A stretch of DNA of 64,000 nt from Thermodesulfobacteriota bacterium (lineage in GTDB: Bacteria; Desulfobacterota; GWC2-55-46): positions 446,744 through 510,743 of the forward strand of contig CP129479.1 of NCBI GenBank assembly GCA_030583865.1, read 5' to 3'. The notes under the pieces are model-generated. The model did no database searches, was not told where the DNA came from, and saw only the letters and a program-made list of their open reading frames with translations. The first letter of the stretch is position 1; the number at the start of each line of letters is the position of its first letter. The position numbers and the translations under genes were made by a program. Shown piece by piece: positions 1 through 7,756 of the stretch.

Positions 1-596
1 GCCCCGTCCAGGGCTGAAAGCTCCTCGCGCCGGATGTTCGTTATGAGGTTCCCGAAAGAATCTATATAGACGACCTCGCCCCTTATGCCGCCAGCCTCCG
101 GGACCGTCCTCGGCAGATCGAGCGCACGGATCTTATCGAGGGCCTGCCCCATCTCCTCGGGATTTGCGCCCAGGCTTAAGTGGGCCGCAATTGGGCCGAA
201 TATGTCCCGTCCGTGAAAGGTGCTCGCTACCTCGTCCCTGAAGAACTCCATATTTGTAAGCTCTATGGCCCTTACGATGCCGTCCTCGCGGACCGAGGGG
301 CTCAGGAGCCCGTTATCAGGGCCGACATAAAAAAACCTTTTGGTTTCGACCAGTATCGGTTTCCTGTCGCCCCCCACGCCGGGGTCCACGACCGCCACAT
401 GGATGGTCTTTTCAGGAAAATACCGGGAGGCGCCAAGCAGCACGAACGCGCCCTCGAGGATGTTCCCTGGCTGGACAAGATGGGTTATGTCGACGGTCCG
501 AACCGCGGGGTTGACCGACAATACCGCGCCTTTCATGGCGCCCTGGTAGGGGTCCTTGAGCCCGAAATCGGTCGTGAGGGTGATTATCCGTTCCAT
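1..596 (-). CDS. SAM hydroxide adenosyltransferase (DUF62 family), 3' end cut by window edge
   Basis: About 198 residues are visible and the stop lies outside the window. The protein begins MERIITLTTDFG, the usual start of the S-adenosyl-L-methionine hydroxide adenosyltransferase family, whose members hydrolyse SAM to adenosine and methionine. Conserved blocks seen are VDPGVGG, VGPDNGLL and FHGRDIFGP in the N-terminal domain, then IDSFGNLITNI, which opens the C-terminal SAM-binding domain. A run of seven T in the coding strand (near 309-315) stays in frame, so it is not a frameshift. The ATG at 594-596 has only a weak Shine-Dalgarno, but no better in-frame start is visible upstream. A halogenase role is a remote alternative within this fold. 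Family assignment is firm; the cellular role is unknown. Confidence 0.88.
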   Translation of the reverse strand, partial: MERIITLTTDFGLKDPYQGAMKGAVLSVNPAVRTVDITHLVQPGNILEGAFVLLGASRYFPEKTIHVAVVDPGVGGDRKPILVETKRFFYVGPDNGLLSPSVREDGIVRAIELTNMEFFRDEVASTFHGRDIFGPIAAHLSLGANPEEMGQALDKIRALDLPRTVPEAGGIRGEVVYIDSFGNLITNIRREELSALDG

Positions 597-769
597 TGCG
601 GAATAGTCTATTACACGGGGGCCGGTTTTTCAATCCCGCAGGCGCGGGAGAGCGCGCCCCCGCCCGTGGCCCCGGTCAGGAATGCCTGGATAAGAATAAA
701 CGTGAAAGACGGGCAGACGGCGGCTGAAGGGCGTTCATGACCTCCAGCCACTACGATATTTTGAAGCCG

Positions 770-1060
770 TCAGCCCCTGGGGGAGAAGGTCTTGCAGTCC
801 GCGTGCTCGCTGTGGTGGGAGACGTTGATGCCGGGAGCGGTGCACTCGTATGACTTGTTATAATTGCATTCGTAGGCCCTGCATGCCCCCACACCCCCTA
901 CGATGTCCGCCCCGCCCTTTGTCGGGGCCCTGTAAAAGGTGTCGCACGTGGCATGTCCGCCGTCGCCGACCGTGATGGCCATAGTGTGGCATTCGCTGTT
1001 TGTATTGTAAGCGCATTCCAGCACCGTGCAACTCATTATCTTCGGCATGGTAATGGCCAT
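770..1060 (-). CDS. Cys-rich protein with two DUF1540 modules
   Basis: This 96-residue protein carries two copies of the DUF1540 pattern. Cys11, 16, 24 and 39 form the first set and Cys60, 65, 73 and 89 the second, each with the CxxxxC...C...CxTF spacing typical of this small probable metal-binding module. There is no signal peptide or membrane segment. The start is supported by a purine-rich AAGGGGGAA just upstream of the ATG. It is transcribed divergently from the HD-GYP gene at 1373, with a dispersed R1 repeat in the spacer. DUF1540 has no established function; the eight regularly spaced cysteines suggest metal or redox binding, which is inference. Confidence 0.85.
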   Translation of the reverse strand: MAITMPKIMSCTVLECAYNTNSECHTMAITVGDGGHATCDTFYRAPTKGGADIVGGVGACRAYECNYNKSYECTAPGINVSHHSEHADCKTFSPRG

Positions 1061-1198
1061 TGCATTCCCCCTTTTTTATGGATCCCGAGCAGCCCTTTAC
1101 CCCTGTCAATTCTGAGTATAATCCCGTTCCTGGCCGTGTCAATCCGACTCATTAAGCCCTAAAGAATTTCTCCCGCCCTTCCGATAAATCTGAGTGGA

Positions 1199-1340
1199 GG
1201 CAACCTCTAAAAATTAGAGATTTTTACCGCAATCGAGGAAGGCCGGGAATAAAAAGCGGAGCATATATGGCGATATGTGAGCATTTTTATTCTCGGACTG
1301 ACGCAGAGTCCGGGGAAAAGATCAATTTTTAGAAGTTGTC
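1199..1340 (-). repeat. R1 dispersed palindromic element, copy 1 (inverted relative to the others)
   Basis: This is a 142-bp element with imperfect terminal inverted repeats: GGCAACCTCTAAAAATT at the left and AATTTTTAGAAGTTGTC at the right. It contains an inner palindrome (GAATAAAAAGCGGAGC paired with GCATTTTTATTC) and the marker GAGTCCGGGG. It is the only copy whose GGACTC arm faces the minus strand. It lies between two divergent genes, so it probably sits in or near both promoter regions. Confidence 0.85.
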
Positions 1341-1372
1341 CGGATAAAATCGCCTTCGGACGGCCTAAATAG

Positions 1373-2626
1373 ATGATGAAAAAAATAAGACTGAATGAGT
1401 TGGAAAAAGGCATGTATGTCTGCGGCGTCGAGAAGCGCGGCATGAGCCCGGTTTTCCTCGTAAATGACATCCTCGTGCGCTCGGATGACGACCTGGCGAG
1501 GATGTCGGCCAGGGGATACGCCCATGTATACATTTCACTGAATGAGGAAGCTCCCACCGGAAATCCCGCCAGTGGCGGGGCAGAAGACGGGCCTGCCGCC
1601 GTTCCTTTTTACCCGGAAACTGCTGCGCTGGCCGTGGCCGCTGAAGGGGCTGGGCAGGCCGAAGACTGCAAAACCGGCGCGTACGACCCCTATGGCGAGT
1701 TCAAGAAGGAGCTTACGGAGGCGGAGGCCATCCGGCACGACGCCGAACAGGTGGTGAGGGACTTCCTGCAGAACGCAAGGTGCGGCAATAGCATAGACTC
1801 GGAAAAAGTGCTTGAAACCGTGGGCCGCATGGTCGACTCGGTAATAAGGAACCAGGACGCCCTGACGAGCCTTGCACGCCTTAAGAGCTTTGACGACTAC
1901 ACCTTCGCCCATTCCGTGAACGTGTGCATACTCTCGCTCGCAGTGGGCCGCCACCTCGGCCTTGAAAAAGGCGATCTCGACCAGCTCGGCCTCGGGGCCA
2001 TACTCCACGACATAGGGAAGATGCTCGTGCCCGGAGAGCTCCTTAACAAGCCCGGACGCCTTAGCGAAGGCGAATTCAATGTAATGAGAAAGCACACGGA
2101 GCTCGGCAAGGACGTGCTCGCCGGGATGAAATGCGTGAAGGAGCCCGCGTTGAAGGTCGTGCTCGAGCACCACGAGCGTTTCGACGGGAGCGGCTACCAT
2201 ATGCGCCTTTCAGGGAGCGGCATACACCTCTACGCGCGAATAGCGGGAGTGGCCGACGTTTACGACGCGATGACCAGCAACAGGGTCTACCAGAAGGGGA
2301 TGAGGCCGGAAGACGCGCTCAAGAGGCTCTACCATTCACGCGGTTCGCTCTTCGACCCGGAGCTCGTCGAGAGGCTCATAAAGTGCCTCGGCGTCTATCC
2401 CATAGGGACCTGCGTAGAGCTCAATACCGGCGAAGCGGCCATCGTCAACATGATAAACCACTCGCACCCGCTCAAGCCCAGGGTGCTGCTTATTGCCGAC
2501 AGTGAGGGCCTGCCCTTCCCCGAGCCCCTGGAAACCGACCTCAAGGAGGACGCCGGGAGGTGGATAGTCGGCTCTAAAAGACCCGAGGAATTCGGCTCCC
2601 GTATCTCTGCCCTCTGCGCCAACTGA
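1373..2626 (+). CDS. HD-GYP domain protein with DUF3391-like N-terminus (probable c-di-GMP phosphodiesterase)
   Basis: The product is 417 residues. The first ~60 residues resemble the DUF3391 module often found in front of HD-GYP domains (KIRLNELEKGMYVCGV). An Ala/Pro-rich linker follows to about residue 110. The HD-GYP domain spans about 150-380, with His180, the HD pair in HDIGK (212-216), KPGRL and the HHE motif at 266-268. The signature that is normally GYP reads G274-Y275-H276, so the proline is replaced by His. Metal ligands look intact, so c-di-GMP hydrolysis remains plausible, but the GYP change could alter substrate or EAL-adaptor interactions. The gene follows R1 copy 1 and no clear promoter was identified. 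Confidence 0.9.
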   Translation: MMKKIRLNELEKGMYVCGVEKRGMSPVFLVNDILVRSDDDLARMSARGYAHVYISLNEEAPTGNPASGGAEDGPAAVPFYPETAALAVAAEGAGQAEDCKTGAYDPYGEFKKELTEAEAIRHDAEQVVRDFLQNARCGNSIDSEKVLETVGRMVDSVIRNQDALTSLARLKSFDDYTFAHSVNVCILSLAVGRHLGLEKGDLDQLGLGAILHDIGKMLVPGELLNKPGRLSEGEFNVMRKHTELGKDVLAGMKCVKEPALKVVLEHHERFDGSGYHMRLSGSGIHLYARIAGVADVYDAMTSNRVYQKGMRPEDALKRLYHSRGSLFDPELVERLIKCLGVYPIGTCVELNTGEAAIVNMINHSHPLKPRVLLIADSEGLPFPEPLETDLKEDAGRWIVGSKRPEEFGSRISALCAN

Positions 2627-2673
2627 CCTGACGCTCGCAAAAAAAATGTCCGACCCCTCTACCTTTCCCTCTC

Positions 2674-2708
2674 TTTCAGGGCGGAGGCGCGTTGCCTCCG
2701 CCCTGAAA
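2674..2708. terminator. Strong hairpin after the HD-GYP gene
   Basis: TTTCAGGGCGGAGGC (2674-2688) pairs perfectly with GCCTCCGCCCTGAAA (2694-2708) around a five-base loop, giving a 15-bp stem. It lies 48 bp after the HD-GYP stop. No T-run follows on the + strand, so termination is plausible but not proven. Confidence 0.5.
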
Positions 2709-2789
2709 TGCCGCCATTACACGCCTGTCGATAATCAGTGACCGCTCCGCGGAAATATTGTATATTGTAGGCCTGGAATGGAGGTAGCC

Positions 2790-3266
2790 ATGAACGGACC
2801 AGTGAAGCTTGACCTGAGGGGCGCGCCCGTGCACGAACGCCACCCAATGGTATTCGACGGATGGGAAGGTCTCGGTACCGGCAAGGTCCTGCAGATAGTG
2901 AACGACTACGACCCGAGGGCCATCAGGTATATGCTTGAATCCGAATACGCCGGAAAGTTCGAATGGGAGTGCGTATCCAAAGGCCCCGAATGGGTTGTGA
3001 ACATAACCAGGACGAGGCTTCCCGAGGCGACCGGCGAGGATCTGAGGAAAAAGGTCATCGCCGGGCTCGACAAGGTGAGGCCGCACCTGCAGGCCGACGG
3101 CGGCGACGTCGAGCTTGTGGAGATAGACGAGGCCGAAAAGGTCGTAAAGGTGCGGCTTACAGGCGCGTGCGGCGGCTGCCCCTCCGCGGCCATGACCCTG
3201 AAGTCGGGGGTGGAAGTCCAGGTGAGAAAATTCGCCCCGGAGATATTGAGGGTCGAGCCGGTTTAG
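2790..3266 (+). CDS. DUF2249 - NifU C-terminal (Nfu) fusion protein
   Basis: This 158-residue protein joins two modules. Residues about 1-75 match the DUF2249 fold (LDLRG...P, FDGWEGLGTG, a small domain linked to redox and nitrosative stress proteins). Residues about 82-158 form an NifU C-terminal scaffold domain with QADGGDVELV and the cluster-binding CGGC pair (Cys127, Cys130). Nfu domains assemble or carry Fe-S clusters, so this is probably a cytoplasmic Fe-S carrier with an added regulatory module. The ATG at 2790 is preferred over the one at 2778 because GGAGG sits five bases upstream of it. A second, stand-alone Nfu is encoded at 61947-62174. The fusion partner's role is inferred. Confidence 0.88.
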   Translation: MNGPVKLDLRGAPVHERHPMVFDGWEGLGTGKVLQIVNDYDPRAIRYMLESEYAGKFEWECVSKGPEWVVNITRTRLPEATGEDLRKKVIAGLDKVRPHLQADGGDVELVEIDEAEKVVKVRLTGACGGCPSAAMTLKSGVEVQVRKFAPEILRVEPV

Positions 3267-3320
3267 GGCTTAGGGGTCGAGCGAGCGGATGCAAATCCGG
3301 AAAACTTCCTCTTGTGTCGG

Positions 3321-3347
3321 AGATTCCCGGCGGAATGCCGGGAATCT
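3321..3347. terminator. Hairpin between convergent genes
   Basis: AGATTCCCGGC pairs with GCCGGGAATCT around GGAAT. It lies between the DUF2249-Nfu gene (+) and the YHS gene (-), where a two-way terminator would be expected, but there is no T-tract on either side. The rest of 3267-3518 holds nothing recognisable. Confidence 0.45.
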
Positions 3348-3518
3348 TCAACGGGCCTCTAAAGTCGCTTCCTCCCCCTTCCCCGGCCCGTTCACGCTCA
3401 TCCTCCCTTATGCTACGCTCGCCTTACCATCCGGGGTTTTGTTTCAAGGCAAAGAAAGACTTTGCGAATCAGCATTCGTCTGATGAAAAGGTCCGATCCC
3501 TTCGCACCTGTTCTAAAT

Positions 3519-3671
3519 TCATGCGGTCTTTTTCACGAAGCGCTCGGGCGCGTGCTCAAAGGCCTCCTTGCATGCCTCGCTGCAGAAGTAATATGTCTTG
3601 CCATTGTATTCGGCCGTGGCCTCGGCGTCCTCTTCGCTAAGCTCCATCTTGCATACGGGGTCGGCAGGCAT
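3519..3671 (-). CDS. Small YHS-domain protein
   Basis: This 50-residue open frame encodes a complete YHS module: DPVCKM at 4-9 (Cys7), then YYFCSEACKEAF with Cys30 and Cys34. YHS domains bind metal ions and occur alone or attached to copper transporters and oxidoreductases. A near-perfect Shine-Dalgarno, AAAGGAGGTGA, lies three bases before the ATG, which strongly supports translation. It is the last gene of a minus-strand group with a SAP-like protein and a radical SAM protein. Confidence 0.9.
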   Translation of the reverse strand: MPADPVCKMELSEEDAEATAEYNGKTYYFCSEACKEAFEHAPERFVKKTA

Positions 3672-3735
3672 GGCTCACCTCCTTTATGGTCACCCGGTTT
3701 GAGCCTTTGGGACGGCCTCGCTCAACAGGGCCCGG

Positions 3736-3927
3736 TTATGCGGAATTTTTCGGAAGGCAGTCTTCCCTCCAGCAGCACAGAAGCTGGTCGCATGAATCGC
3801 CTGCCGTCCCGAAGCACGGGAAATTTCCCTCTGCCCTCTGTATCTCCCTTATGAGTTCCCCTTTTCCCTTCCTCGACGTCTTAAGCCCGAGCCTCTTCGC
3901 CTTTTCCCGTACCTTTTCCATCTGCAT
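3736..3927 (-). CDS. Small SAP-like, Cys-rich protein
   Basis: The product has 63 residues. Residues 3-32 (VREKAKRLGLKTSRKGKGEL, then IREIQRAEGN) look like a SAP helix-extension-helix module, normally a nucleic-acid-binding motif. The C-terminal half carries five cysteines (38, 46, 51, 52, 57) in a CFGTAGDSCDQLLCCWREDC pattern, likely a small metal site. The gene overlaps the 3' end of the upstream radical SAM gene by 47 bp in another frame and precedes the YHS gene, so the three are probably co-transcribed. Similar short SAP/Cys proteins are familiar from Deltaproteobacteria, but I know of no assigned function. Confidence 0.8.
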   Translation of the reverse strand: MQMEKVREKAKRLGLKTSRKGKGELIREIQRAEGNFPCFGTAGDSCDQLLCCWREDCLPKNSA

Positions 3928-5098
3928 CAGCGGCCTTCCTCCTTCCGTCTTCTTCCCGTGAAAACCCCCTGTGTATGTGCTTCAATACCCACTCAAGCCC
4001 CCTCGAATAGGTGTTGTAATAATGATAGACCTGGTAGTTGCATGTAGAAAGGCACTTGGGGTTGCACTCCTTTTTCATCTCGCGGAGCCTCGCATGGTCG
4101 AATGCCGGCTCCCAGACCCTGCCCCAGTCTTTCTCGGTCGAATACAGCTCGAAGCAGGGGGCGAGCGTGCCGTCGAGCCGTATTACAAGAGAGTTTGTCC
4201 CGGCCCTGCAGTCCCAGGGCCTGCCCTTTCCCCTCACGAATTCCTTCATGGAACGGAGGTGCTCGGCGGAGTTGACCATGGGCCAGCCTTCGAGGTTCCT
4301 CTCGACGAGCCAGTCTATGAGTTCGTCGGTCTTCCTGAAATGCTCCTCTGATATCCAGAAGCCCTGCTCAAGGTACTTGTAATGTTTCTGCTCGATGACG
4401 GGGTGCTCGTTCATGTGATAGTCGGTGCCGATGTCGTGGTCCCGGGCTATGCGGGTAAGCTCCTTTACGTCCTCGATGTTCTCGGAGGTGATGTTTATGT
4501 TGAAGAAAATGATATAGCCGTACTTTTCCCTGAGCCTCACGAGGTGCTTGAAATGCGCCTTTACCCTCTCGAAGCTCTTCGGCAGCCCCGGCGCTTCCTT
4601 TATCTTATCGACCGCCAGGTTTATTGCCGCCACACCCGCGTCCCCGGCCCGCTCGATGAAGTCCCTGTCCATGAGGATGCCGTTCGTGGGGAGGTACATG
4701 AAGAAATCGCGGTCGCTCCCGTATTTGATTACGTCCAAAATGAACTTCTTCCGAAGGAGCGGCTCGCCCCCCATCAGGGCCACCACCCTGCAGCCCACTG
4801 TCCGGAGCCAGTCTATTGACTTTCTCGCCGTCTCCGGGGTCATGCCCTTCACTTTGTTGTTCCAGGTGAAGCAGTACCAGCAGTTTACGTTGCATTTCCA
4901 GTCGGTAAAAAGGTAGGAGAGGAGCGGCCTGAACCTGTCGGAATAATACCTCGATTTCAGATACGGTATGTACCAGCAGCGGAGGCCCCTTACGAGGTTT
5001 TTCGCCGTGTTCCGCGTCCTTTTGGCCAGAAGCCTGCCCGTTTTCCCGTCATCATCGAAACCCTTGTCCGCACCCGTTCTGCCCGGCTTTGAAAGCAT
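3881..5098 (-). CDS. Radical SAM protein with SPASM-like C-terminus
   Basis: The protein has 405 residues from the chosen start. The radical SAM cluster motif CNVNCWYC places three cysteines at about 69, 73 and 76, and MGGEP is the usual SAM-binding glycine motif. The C-terminal part has CRAGTNSLVIRLDGTLAPC and CNPKCLSTC, a SPASM/twitch-like auxiliary Fe-S site as in peptide- and carbohydrate-modifying enzymes. An in-frame ATG at 5155 would add 19 residues but has no ribosome site, whereas the ATG at 5098 is preceded by GGAGGAGGGAG. It overlaps the SAP-like gene. No precursor peptide was recognised nearby, so the substrate is unknown. Confidence 0.87.
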   Translation of the reverse strand: MLSKPGRTGADKGFDDDGKTGRLLAKRTRNTAKNLVRGLRCWYIPYLKSRYYSDRFRPLLSYLFTDWKCNVNCWYCFTWNNKVKGMTPETARKSIDWLRTVGCRVVALMGGEPLLRKKFILDVIKYGSDRDFFMYLPTNGILMDRDFIERAGDAGVAAINLAVDKIKEAPGLPKSFERVKAHFKHLVRLREKYGYIIFFNINITSENIEDVKELTRIARDHDIGTDYHMNEHPVIEQKHYKYLEQGFWISEEHFRKTDELIDWLVERNLEGWPMVNSAEHLRSMKEFVRGKGRPWDCRAGTNSLVIRLDGTLAPCFELYSTEKDWGRVWEPAFDHARLREMKKECNPKCLSTCNYQVYHYYNTYSRGLEWVLKHIHRGFSREEDGRRKAADADGKGTGKGEEARA

Positions 5099-5302
5099 GG
5101 CTCCCTCCTCCGGAAAAAACGCGGTCTTCCCCGTTGCGGGGCCGCTCACCATCATAAATTAGGACAGCTTTTGTCCCTTCAGTCAACTACCCGGCGGGCT
5201 GAAACCGGAAAGGCGCAATTTTGCTCTGATTTTTTCGGCCCGCTTCCAAAGACCGGCATTAAAATGGTATGCTGTTGCCTTGTTCCGAGGGAGGGGGAAA
5301 AC

Positions 5303-6685
5303 ATGAAACTTACGTTCGTCGGCGGCGCGAGCACAGTAACCGGCTCCTGCTACCATATCGAGGTCGGAAAATTCAGGTTCCTTGTCGAATGCGGCCTTCA
5401 CCAGGGCATGGGCTCGGATGAGCTCAACAGGAACCCCTTCCCTTTCGACCCGGCATCGCTCGACTTCATATTCGTAACGCACGCCCACATAGACCACTCC
5501 GGGATGCTCCCGAGGGCAGTGAGGGACGGCTTCAAGGGGAAGATAATCTCGACGGCTGCCACGAGGGACCTCCTCGAGCCCATGCTCTACGACGCGGCGA
5601 GCATACAGGAGAGCGACAGCGAATGGGCCACGCGGAAGGCCCTCCGCTCCGGCAGGCCGCCGCAGGAGCCCCTTTACACGAGCGAGGACGTCGAGAACGT
5701 GCTCCCTCTTTTTGAGATAAAGGAATACGACAAGATTTACCACCTCGGGCCGGGCGTGAAATTCCGTTTTCTCGATGCGGGGCACATACTGGGCTCGGCC
5801 TCGCTCGAGATATGGTACCAGGATAGCCCCGAAGAGAAAAAGATCGTCTTCTCAGGCGACATCGGCAAGAAGGAGAACCCCATAATAAAAGACCCCTCGG
5901 CGCCGGGCCTCGCGAATTACGTGGTGATGGAGTCCACTTACGGCAACAGGTCGCACAAGCCCTTGAACGAATCGATAAACGAGCTCGTAAGCGCGATAAA
6001 GACGACCTTCAGGAAGGGCGGGAACGTCTATATCCCTTCGTTCGCAGTGGGCAGGGCCCAGGACCTTCTTTATATCCTCAATAACCTGGTGCGCGAGGGC
6101 CGCCTATACAGGATAGACGTCTACCTCGACAGCCCCCTTGCCGAGGCCGTAACGAAGATTTATGTTGCGCACCCGGAATGCTTTGACGAGGAGGCGCGCC
6201 ACCTCTTCACCACCCGGCAGTCGGATTCGTCGATAAGGCTCCACTTCGTCCGTACGGCAGAGGAGTCGATGAAGCTCAACAGGCTCCGCTCCGGCAATAT
6301 CATCATAGCCGGGAGCGGCATGTGCGAGGGCGGGAGAATTAAGCACCATCTAAAGCACAACCTCTGGCGCTCGGAATGCAGCGTCGTATTCGTGGGCTAC
6401 CAGGCAAAGGGCACGCTCGGACGGAAGATAGTAGACGGCGCGAAGTCCGTGACCGTCCTCGGAGAAGAAGTCCTTGTCCGCGCCTCCATCCACACCATAA
6501 ACGGCTTTTCGGCCCACGCGGGCAGGGAGGGCCTCCTTGAATGGCTCTCGGACTTCGACGACTCGCCGGAGATATTCATCGTGCACGGCGAGGACGAGGC
6601 CGGGGAATCGTTCGCGGGGCTTATAAAGGAGAAGTACGGGTTTGCGACGAGGAGGCCGAAGAACGGGGAGACGGTGGAGATATAA
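5303..6685 (+). CDS. Metallo-beta-lactamase/beta-CASP RNA-specificity-type hydrolase
   Basis: The product has 460 residues. The metallo-beta-lactamase zinc motif H60-A-H62-I-D64-H65 is present, followed by GHILGSAS and SGDIG. The beta-CASP region includes VVMESTYGNRSH, IPSFAVGRAQ and GSGMCEGGRI, and the C-terminal block has GFSAHAGREGLLEW, characteristic of the RNA-specificity (RMMBL) domain. Such proteins are nucleases related to CPSF73 and RNase J and act on RNA in the cytoplasm. The ATG at 5303 follows GAGGGGGAAA; the frame is open further upstream but without conserved residues. It stands alone on the + strand. Confidence 0.9.
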   Translation: MKLTFVGGASTVTGSCYHIEVGKFRFLVECGLHQGMGSDELNRNPFPFDPASLDFIFVTHAHIDHSGMLPRAVRDGFKGKIISTAATRDLLEPMLYDAASIQESDSEWATRKALRSGRPPQEPLYTSEDVENVLPLFEIKEYDKIYHLGPGVKFRFLDAGHILGSASLEIWYQDSPEEKKIVFSGDIGKKENPIIKDPSAPGLANYVVMESTYGNRSHKPLNESINELVSAIKTTFRKGGNVYIPSFAVGRAQDLLYILNNLVREGRLYRIDVYLDSPLAEAVTKIYVAHPECFDEEARHLFTTRQSDSSIRLHFVRTAEESMKLNRLRSGNIIIAGSGMCEGGRIKHHLKHNLWRSECSVVFVGYQAKGTLGRKIVDGAKSVTVLGEEVLVRASIHTINGFSAHAGREGLLEWLSDFDDSPEIFIVHGEDEAGESFAGLIKEKYGFATRRPKNGETVEI

Positions 6686-7182
6686 GAGAATAACATTGAT
6701 TCATAAATAGGAAAACCCAGATCACAAAAAGAAAAAAAATGGCATTTTTCTTCTATTCACATTGAGTCTAAGAATAAAAATCAATCAAGCTCCAAATTTC
6801 TGCAAAGGGCAACCCTGAAAACGGGAATTCATAGGCGCATGCCGTCTGTCAGCCAAATCGCTTCCATTCATTGCATTTGAATTGGGGTGGCCAGGCGCAT
6901 CCGGCTTCGGCACAAGCTTGAAACGGATGGGCTGAGGCCCAAACGCTTGCAGTCCATAACAAGAGTAAAAAAGCAGTTTGTTTTTAGCTTTGCATATCTG
7001 CCACTCGCTCCTATCCCACTTCTGGCTGCAACACCCCACTTTAGATTGATCTTTCGAAGGAATTTTGTCACTCACCTGAGTCGAAGCCCCCACTAATAGT
7101 ATACTTTGAAATCCCTTCTACAATAAGTTGAATACTGCTGATTTTCTGAGAATTTCTGAAGCCTTACCTTCTCAGATTTCCC
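6686..7182. other. AT-rich intergenic stretch, no gene recognised
   Basis: About 500 bp visibly richer in A+T than the flanks, with poly-A tracts near 6726-6740. Short open frames exist on both strands (for example 6785-7093 minus and 6887-7096 plus), but none has a ribosome site, recognisable motif or the codon pattern of the neighbours. It precedes the dcw promoter and may be the decayed remnant of an insertion. Confidence 0.6.
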
Positions 7183-7211
7183 TTGACAAAGAATTTCATC
7201 GGGAATATAGT
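7183..7211 (+). promoter_or_regulatory. Sigma-70-type promoter of the dcw cluster
   Basis: The -35 hexamer TTGACA (7183-7188) is perfect. Seventeen bases later comes TATAGT (7206-7211), five of six matches to the -10 consensus. It is the only strong promoter seen upstream of mraZ, and transcription would start near 7218, about 100 bp before the gene. Confidence 0.85.
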
Positions 7212-7221
7212 TGACCAGCGT

Positions 7222-7266
7222 GTGGTATAAAGTGGTATTAAGTGGTATAAGAGGCCCCCAAGTGGA
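7222..7266 (+). promoter_or_regulatory. MraZ operator: GTGGW boxes at 10-bp spacing
   Basis: GTGGT occurs at 7222, 7232 and 7242 and GTGGA at 7262, all on an exact 10-bp period with one slot skipped (7252). Known MraZ operators are direct repeats of a TGGG-like core separated by five bases. Placement just after the inferred transcription start fits autorepression of the dcw operon by MraZ. Confidence 0.75.
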
Positions 7267-7318
7267 ATGAATGCATTCCTTAACTTGCTGGTTCCATGCA
7301 GACCGGGGAAGATAAGCG

Positions 7319-7753
7319 ATGTTCAAGGGCAGGTACGAGCACCTAATCGATTCCAAGGGCAGGATCAGCATACCCTCGAGGTTCAGGGAGACGCTGAACG
7401 AGAGATACGATTCCCGCCTCGTCGTGACCAACTACGACGGCTGCCTCATAGCCTACCCCCTTGCCGAATGGCAGAAACTCGAAGAAAAGATATCCGCCCT
7501 TCCGGAGTTCAAGAAGGACACGAAGGCGTTCCTCCGTTTTTTCTACTCCAGCGCGGCTGATTGCGCGATCGACAAGCTCGGGAGGATCCTCGTCCCGCAG
7601 ACGCTCAGGGACTATGCGAAGCTTGAAAAAGAGGTCGTCCTCATCGGCGCGTTCAGGCACATGGAGATATGGAGCAAGCCCCAGTGGGAGCAGGCGGCCG
7701 CGGCAGCTTCGGATGACGAGATAGTGAACACCCTCGAGCGCCTGGGACTATAG
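7319..7753 (+). CDS. mraZ: Transcriptional regulator MraZ
   Basis: The product has 144 residues and contains the two SpoVT/AbrB-like swapped-hairpin repeats of MraZ: YEHLIDSKGRISIPSRFR near the N-terminus and CAIDKLGRILVPQTLRDYA at about 82-100. MraZ forms a ring-shaped oligomer that binds direct repeats in front of its own operon and represses dcw transcription. Its probable operator lies at 7222-7266, immediately upstream. Only three bases separate its stop from rsmH, so the two are surely co-transcribed. Confidence 0.97.
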   Translation: MFKGRYEHLIDSKGRISIPSRFRETLNERYDSRLVVTNYDGCLIAYPLAEWQKLEEKISALPEFKKDTKAFLRFFYSSAADCAIDKLGRILVPQTLRDYAKLEKEVVLIGAFRHMEIWSKPQWEQAAAAASDDEIVNTLERLGL

Positions 7754-7756
7754 GGA

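Noticed and set aside
180-740. 186-codon + strand frame at the left edge
   Set aside because: It is antisense to the well-conserved SAM hydroxide adenosyltransferase on the minus strand.
5099-5155. Longer N-terminus for the radical SAM protein starting at 5155
   Set aside because: No Shine-Dalgarno at 5155, whereas GGAGGAGGGAG precedes the ATG at 5098.
6785-7093. 102-codon minus-strand frame in the AT-rich gap
   Set aside because: No ribosome site, no motif, and an equally long frame on the other strand; too weak to call a gene.
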